A stretch of 64,000 bases of DNA from Ecdyonurus torrentis. Its lineage: Eukaryota; Arthropoda; Insecta; Ephemeroptera; Heptageniidae. The first letter of the stretch is position 1. Each line of letters begins with the position of its first letter. Shown one piece after another: positions 62,971 through 64,000 of the stretch. The DNA lies in contig OX439136.1 in NCBI GenBank assembly GCA_949318235.1, forward strand, positions 5,909,758 through 5,973,757, given 5' to 3'. The notes under the pieces were generated by a model, which saw only the letters and a list, made by a program, of their open reading frames with translations, had not been told where the DNA came from and searched no databases. Both the position numbers and the translations under genes were made by a program.

Positions 62971-63567
62971 CACACATACACCATGCTGTTATATATTGAT
63001 GCGTAGATTAAAACCAAATGAATGACAAAAAAAAAAGTAAAATTTAATTTGTGGTTTTAAAAACTCACTTGACATTCCGGCGAGATAAAGTTTGATATCC
63101 ACATGTCCAAATTCATCAGCAATAGATTTAATTTGCGCACCTCCTGCTGGGTCAATACTACTCATGGCAGAGCAATCTAATATGATACTGTGCATAGGGA
63201 GCTTCTGTGAACATATACAAATGTATATTATTATACTTCTTTTTATTAGATTAAACTTTTTTTTGCTACAAAAACGCTAGCAAGTAAGAACAAATAAACA
63301 ATAAAATAATTTATATAGCTCTTTCAATATTTTGATATCAGAATATAAAAAAAAAAACAAATAAAATATTGAACGTCAAAAAATTAAAACTGTAAGTTTT
63401 TTTAATGTTAAATAATAAATCACTGAAAATGTTCATTATTATTGAGCTTTTTTTTTTTTTATATGTGTACTTACAATTTCAAGGGAAGTAGGAGTTGAAC
63501 GTTGGGGGTTAGAAATCTCTGTCATCCCATCTCCCATAAATCCGGGATTTGTGATACCATCCTCTTT
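61293..63567 (-). CDS. SLC26 family anion transporter, last three exons (partial gene)
   Basis: Minus-strand gene whose 5' part lies beyond the right edge of the window. Three exons (63475-63567, 63069-63204, 61293-61414) have consensus GT-AG borders and compatible phases (0, then 1). Joined, they give about 117 codons ending in TAA. They encode the second half of the cytosolic STAS domain (HSIILDCSAMSSIDPAGG, then VDIKLYLAGM) and the C-terminus (KKCGYVEG...FPTVFDAVHYI). This is the arrangement of SLC26 sulfate/anion exchangers, plasma-membrane proteins with a C-terminal STAS domain. The membrane domain is not in the window, so substrate and subfamily cannot be told. The last intron (1654 bp) holds a MITE and an (AT)n array. 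Confidence 0.9.
61415..61906. other. SLC26 last intron, 3' part
   Basis: Intronic AT-rich sequence with a T-run at about 61458-61479 and an A-run at about 61637-61668; no other feature. Confidence 0.6.
61907..62248 (+). mobile_element. 350-bp TTAAAG-ended MITE family, copy 6 (in SLC26 intron)
   Basis: Runs from AAAGCCATAGACCACATAAA to CTGGCCTATTACTTTAA, with TGACGTCA at 62070-62077 and TTTCTGATCACTGCTACGG inside. It is inserted in the last SLC26 intron, in antisense orientation to the gene. Confidence 0.87.
62838..62867 (+). other. Exon-like 30-nt segment on the opposite strand of the SLC26 intron
   Basis: On the plus strand a T-rich tract plus TTTCAG precedes 30 nt that are directly followed by GTAAGT. 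This has the form of a micro-exon of an antisense transcript. No neighbouring exon could be linked, so it may be chance. Confidence 0.2.
62899..62964. repeat. (AT)n microsatellite in SLC26 intron
   Basis: About 66 bp AT array. Confidence 0.92.
63069..63204 (-). CDS. SLC26 gene, STAS core exon
   Basis: 136 nt between TTCACAG and GTGAGT, starting in phase 0 and leaving one base. It encodes KLPMHSIILDCSAMSSID and the following helix and strand up to LAGMS. The LDCSxxxxID block is the nucleotide-binding-type loop typical of STAS domains. Confidence 0.92.
63475..63567 (-). CDS. SLC26 gene, exon before the STAS core
   Basis: 93 nt (31 codons, phase 0 at both ends) between CATATAG and GTAAGT. It encodes a polar loop (KEDGITNPGFMGDGMTEI... 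to PTSLEI) corresponding to the variable insert of the SLC26 STAS domain, which is poorly conserved. The call therefore rests on frame, splice sites and the next exon. Confidence 0.75.
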
Positions 63568-64000
63568 CTATATGAACATAAAAAACAAAAAAATCATCAT
63601 TATTGGCAAATTCATGAACATAAAAAAACTTATAATTTATTATTAGCGAGTAATTTTTTGTTTGTTATATAGACTTATATAGAAAAGTAAATAGTTGAAA
63701 AGTTTTTGTACCAATGTTTTTAAAAAAAAAACTTCATCCGTATGTTTGTTTTTAAAGAATTGACCATAGATTTTCTTTTTATTTGTTTTTAACTTGTTTT
63801 CAATAGAAAATATATTTTATGTTTTCTTACTACATAAAATTTGGCAAACTTTTTTTTTTCTTTATTCATACATTTTAAATTTGTAGCAGCATGAGTAATA
63901 TTAAATTGAAATTTTGTTTTAGCAAAGATAAAAAAATAAAGTTATAATATATAATCATACAGTAGTTAAAAAAAAAAAAAAAAAAAAAAAAAGGGGGTTT
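63568..64000. other. Intron of the SLC26 gene
   Basis: AT-rich intronic sequence ending in an A-run at about 63968-63992. No further exon is visible before the window edge. Confidence 0.6.

Overview
The window looks like a piece of a very AT-rich animal (invertebrate-type) nuclear genome. It is mostly non-coding DNA, full of long (AT)n, (GA/CT)n, (ATTC)n and poly(A/T) arrays. It also holds many short inverted-repeat transposons, the 3' end of an intron-containing SLC26 anion-transporter gene, and one 200-bp run of N (an assembly gap). I see no bacterial-type genes, rRNA or tRNA. The species cannot be named from this sequence.

The main object is a complete env-carrying Ty3/gypsy element (errantivirus-like endogenous retrovirus) at 1850-16869 on the minus strand. 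It has two 525-bp LTRs that read as identical and is flanked by a 4-bp ACAT target duplication. In sense order it holds: 5' LTR (16345-16869), primer-binding site, a leader of about 3 kb with three families of tandem repeats, gag (13271-11889, broken by one in-frame TGA), a canonical -1 frameshift signal, pol (to 7798: protease, RT, RNase H, integrase), a poly(A) tract, an unfamiliar coiled-coil ORF ('ORF3', about 7607-4921), an F-type envelope gene (4844-2790), another poly(A) tract, a short polypurine tract and the 3' LTR (1850-2374). Good 3' splice sites lie directly before both ORF3 and env, and a GTAAGT donor lies in the LTR. This suggests that both genes are made from spliced subgenomic RNAs.

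From 17 to 61 kb there is no convincing host gene. The recognisable content is non-autonomous DNA transposons. These are a six-copy family of about 350 bp with TTAAAG termini, two further hairpin families with similar termini, a four-copy AGGGTGT family, several hAT-like elements (two with 8-bp duplications outside simple repeats), a TA-flanked mariner-like MITE, two foldback elements embedded in (AT)n tracts that share a CGAATTCG core, and a decayed mariner transposase fragment. The CRE-type octamer TGACGTCA recurs 14 times, mostly inside these MITEs.

At the right edge (61293-63567, minus strand) three exons with matching phases encode the STAS domain and C-terminus of an SLC26 family transporter. 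The rest of that gene lies beyond the window. One copy of the 350-bp MITE family sits in its last intron.
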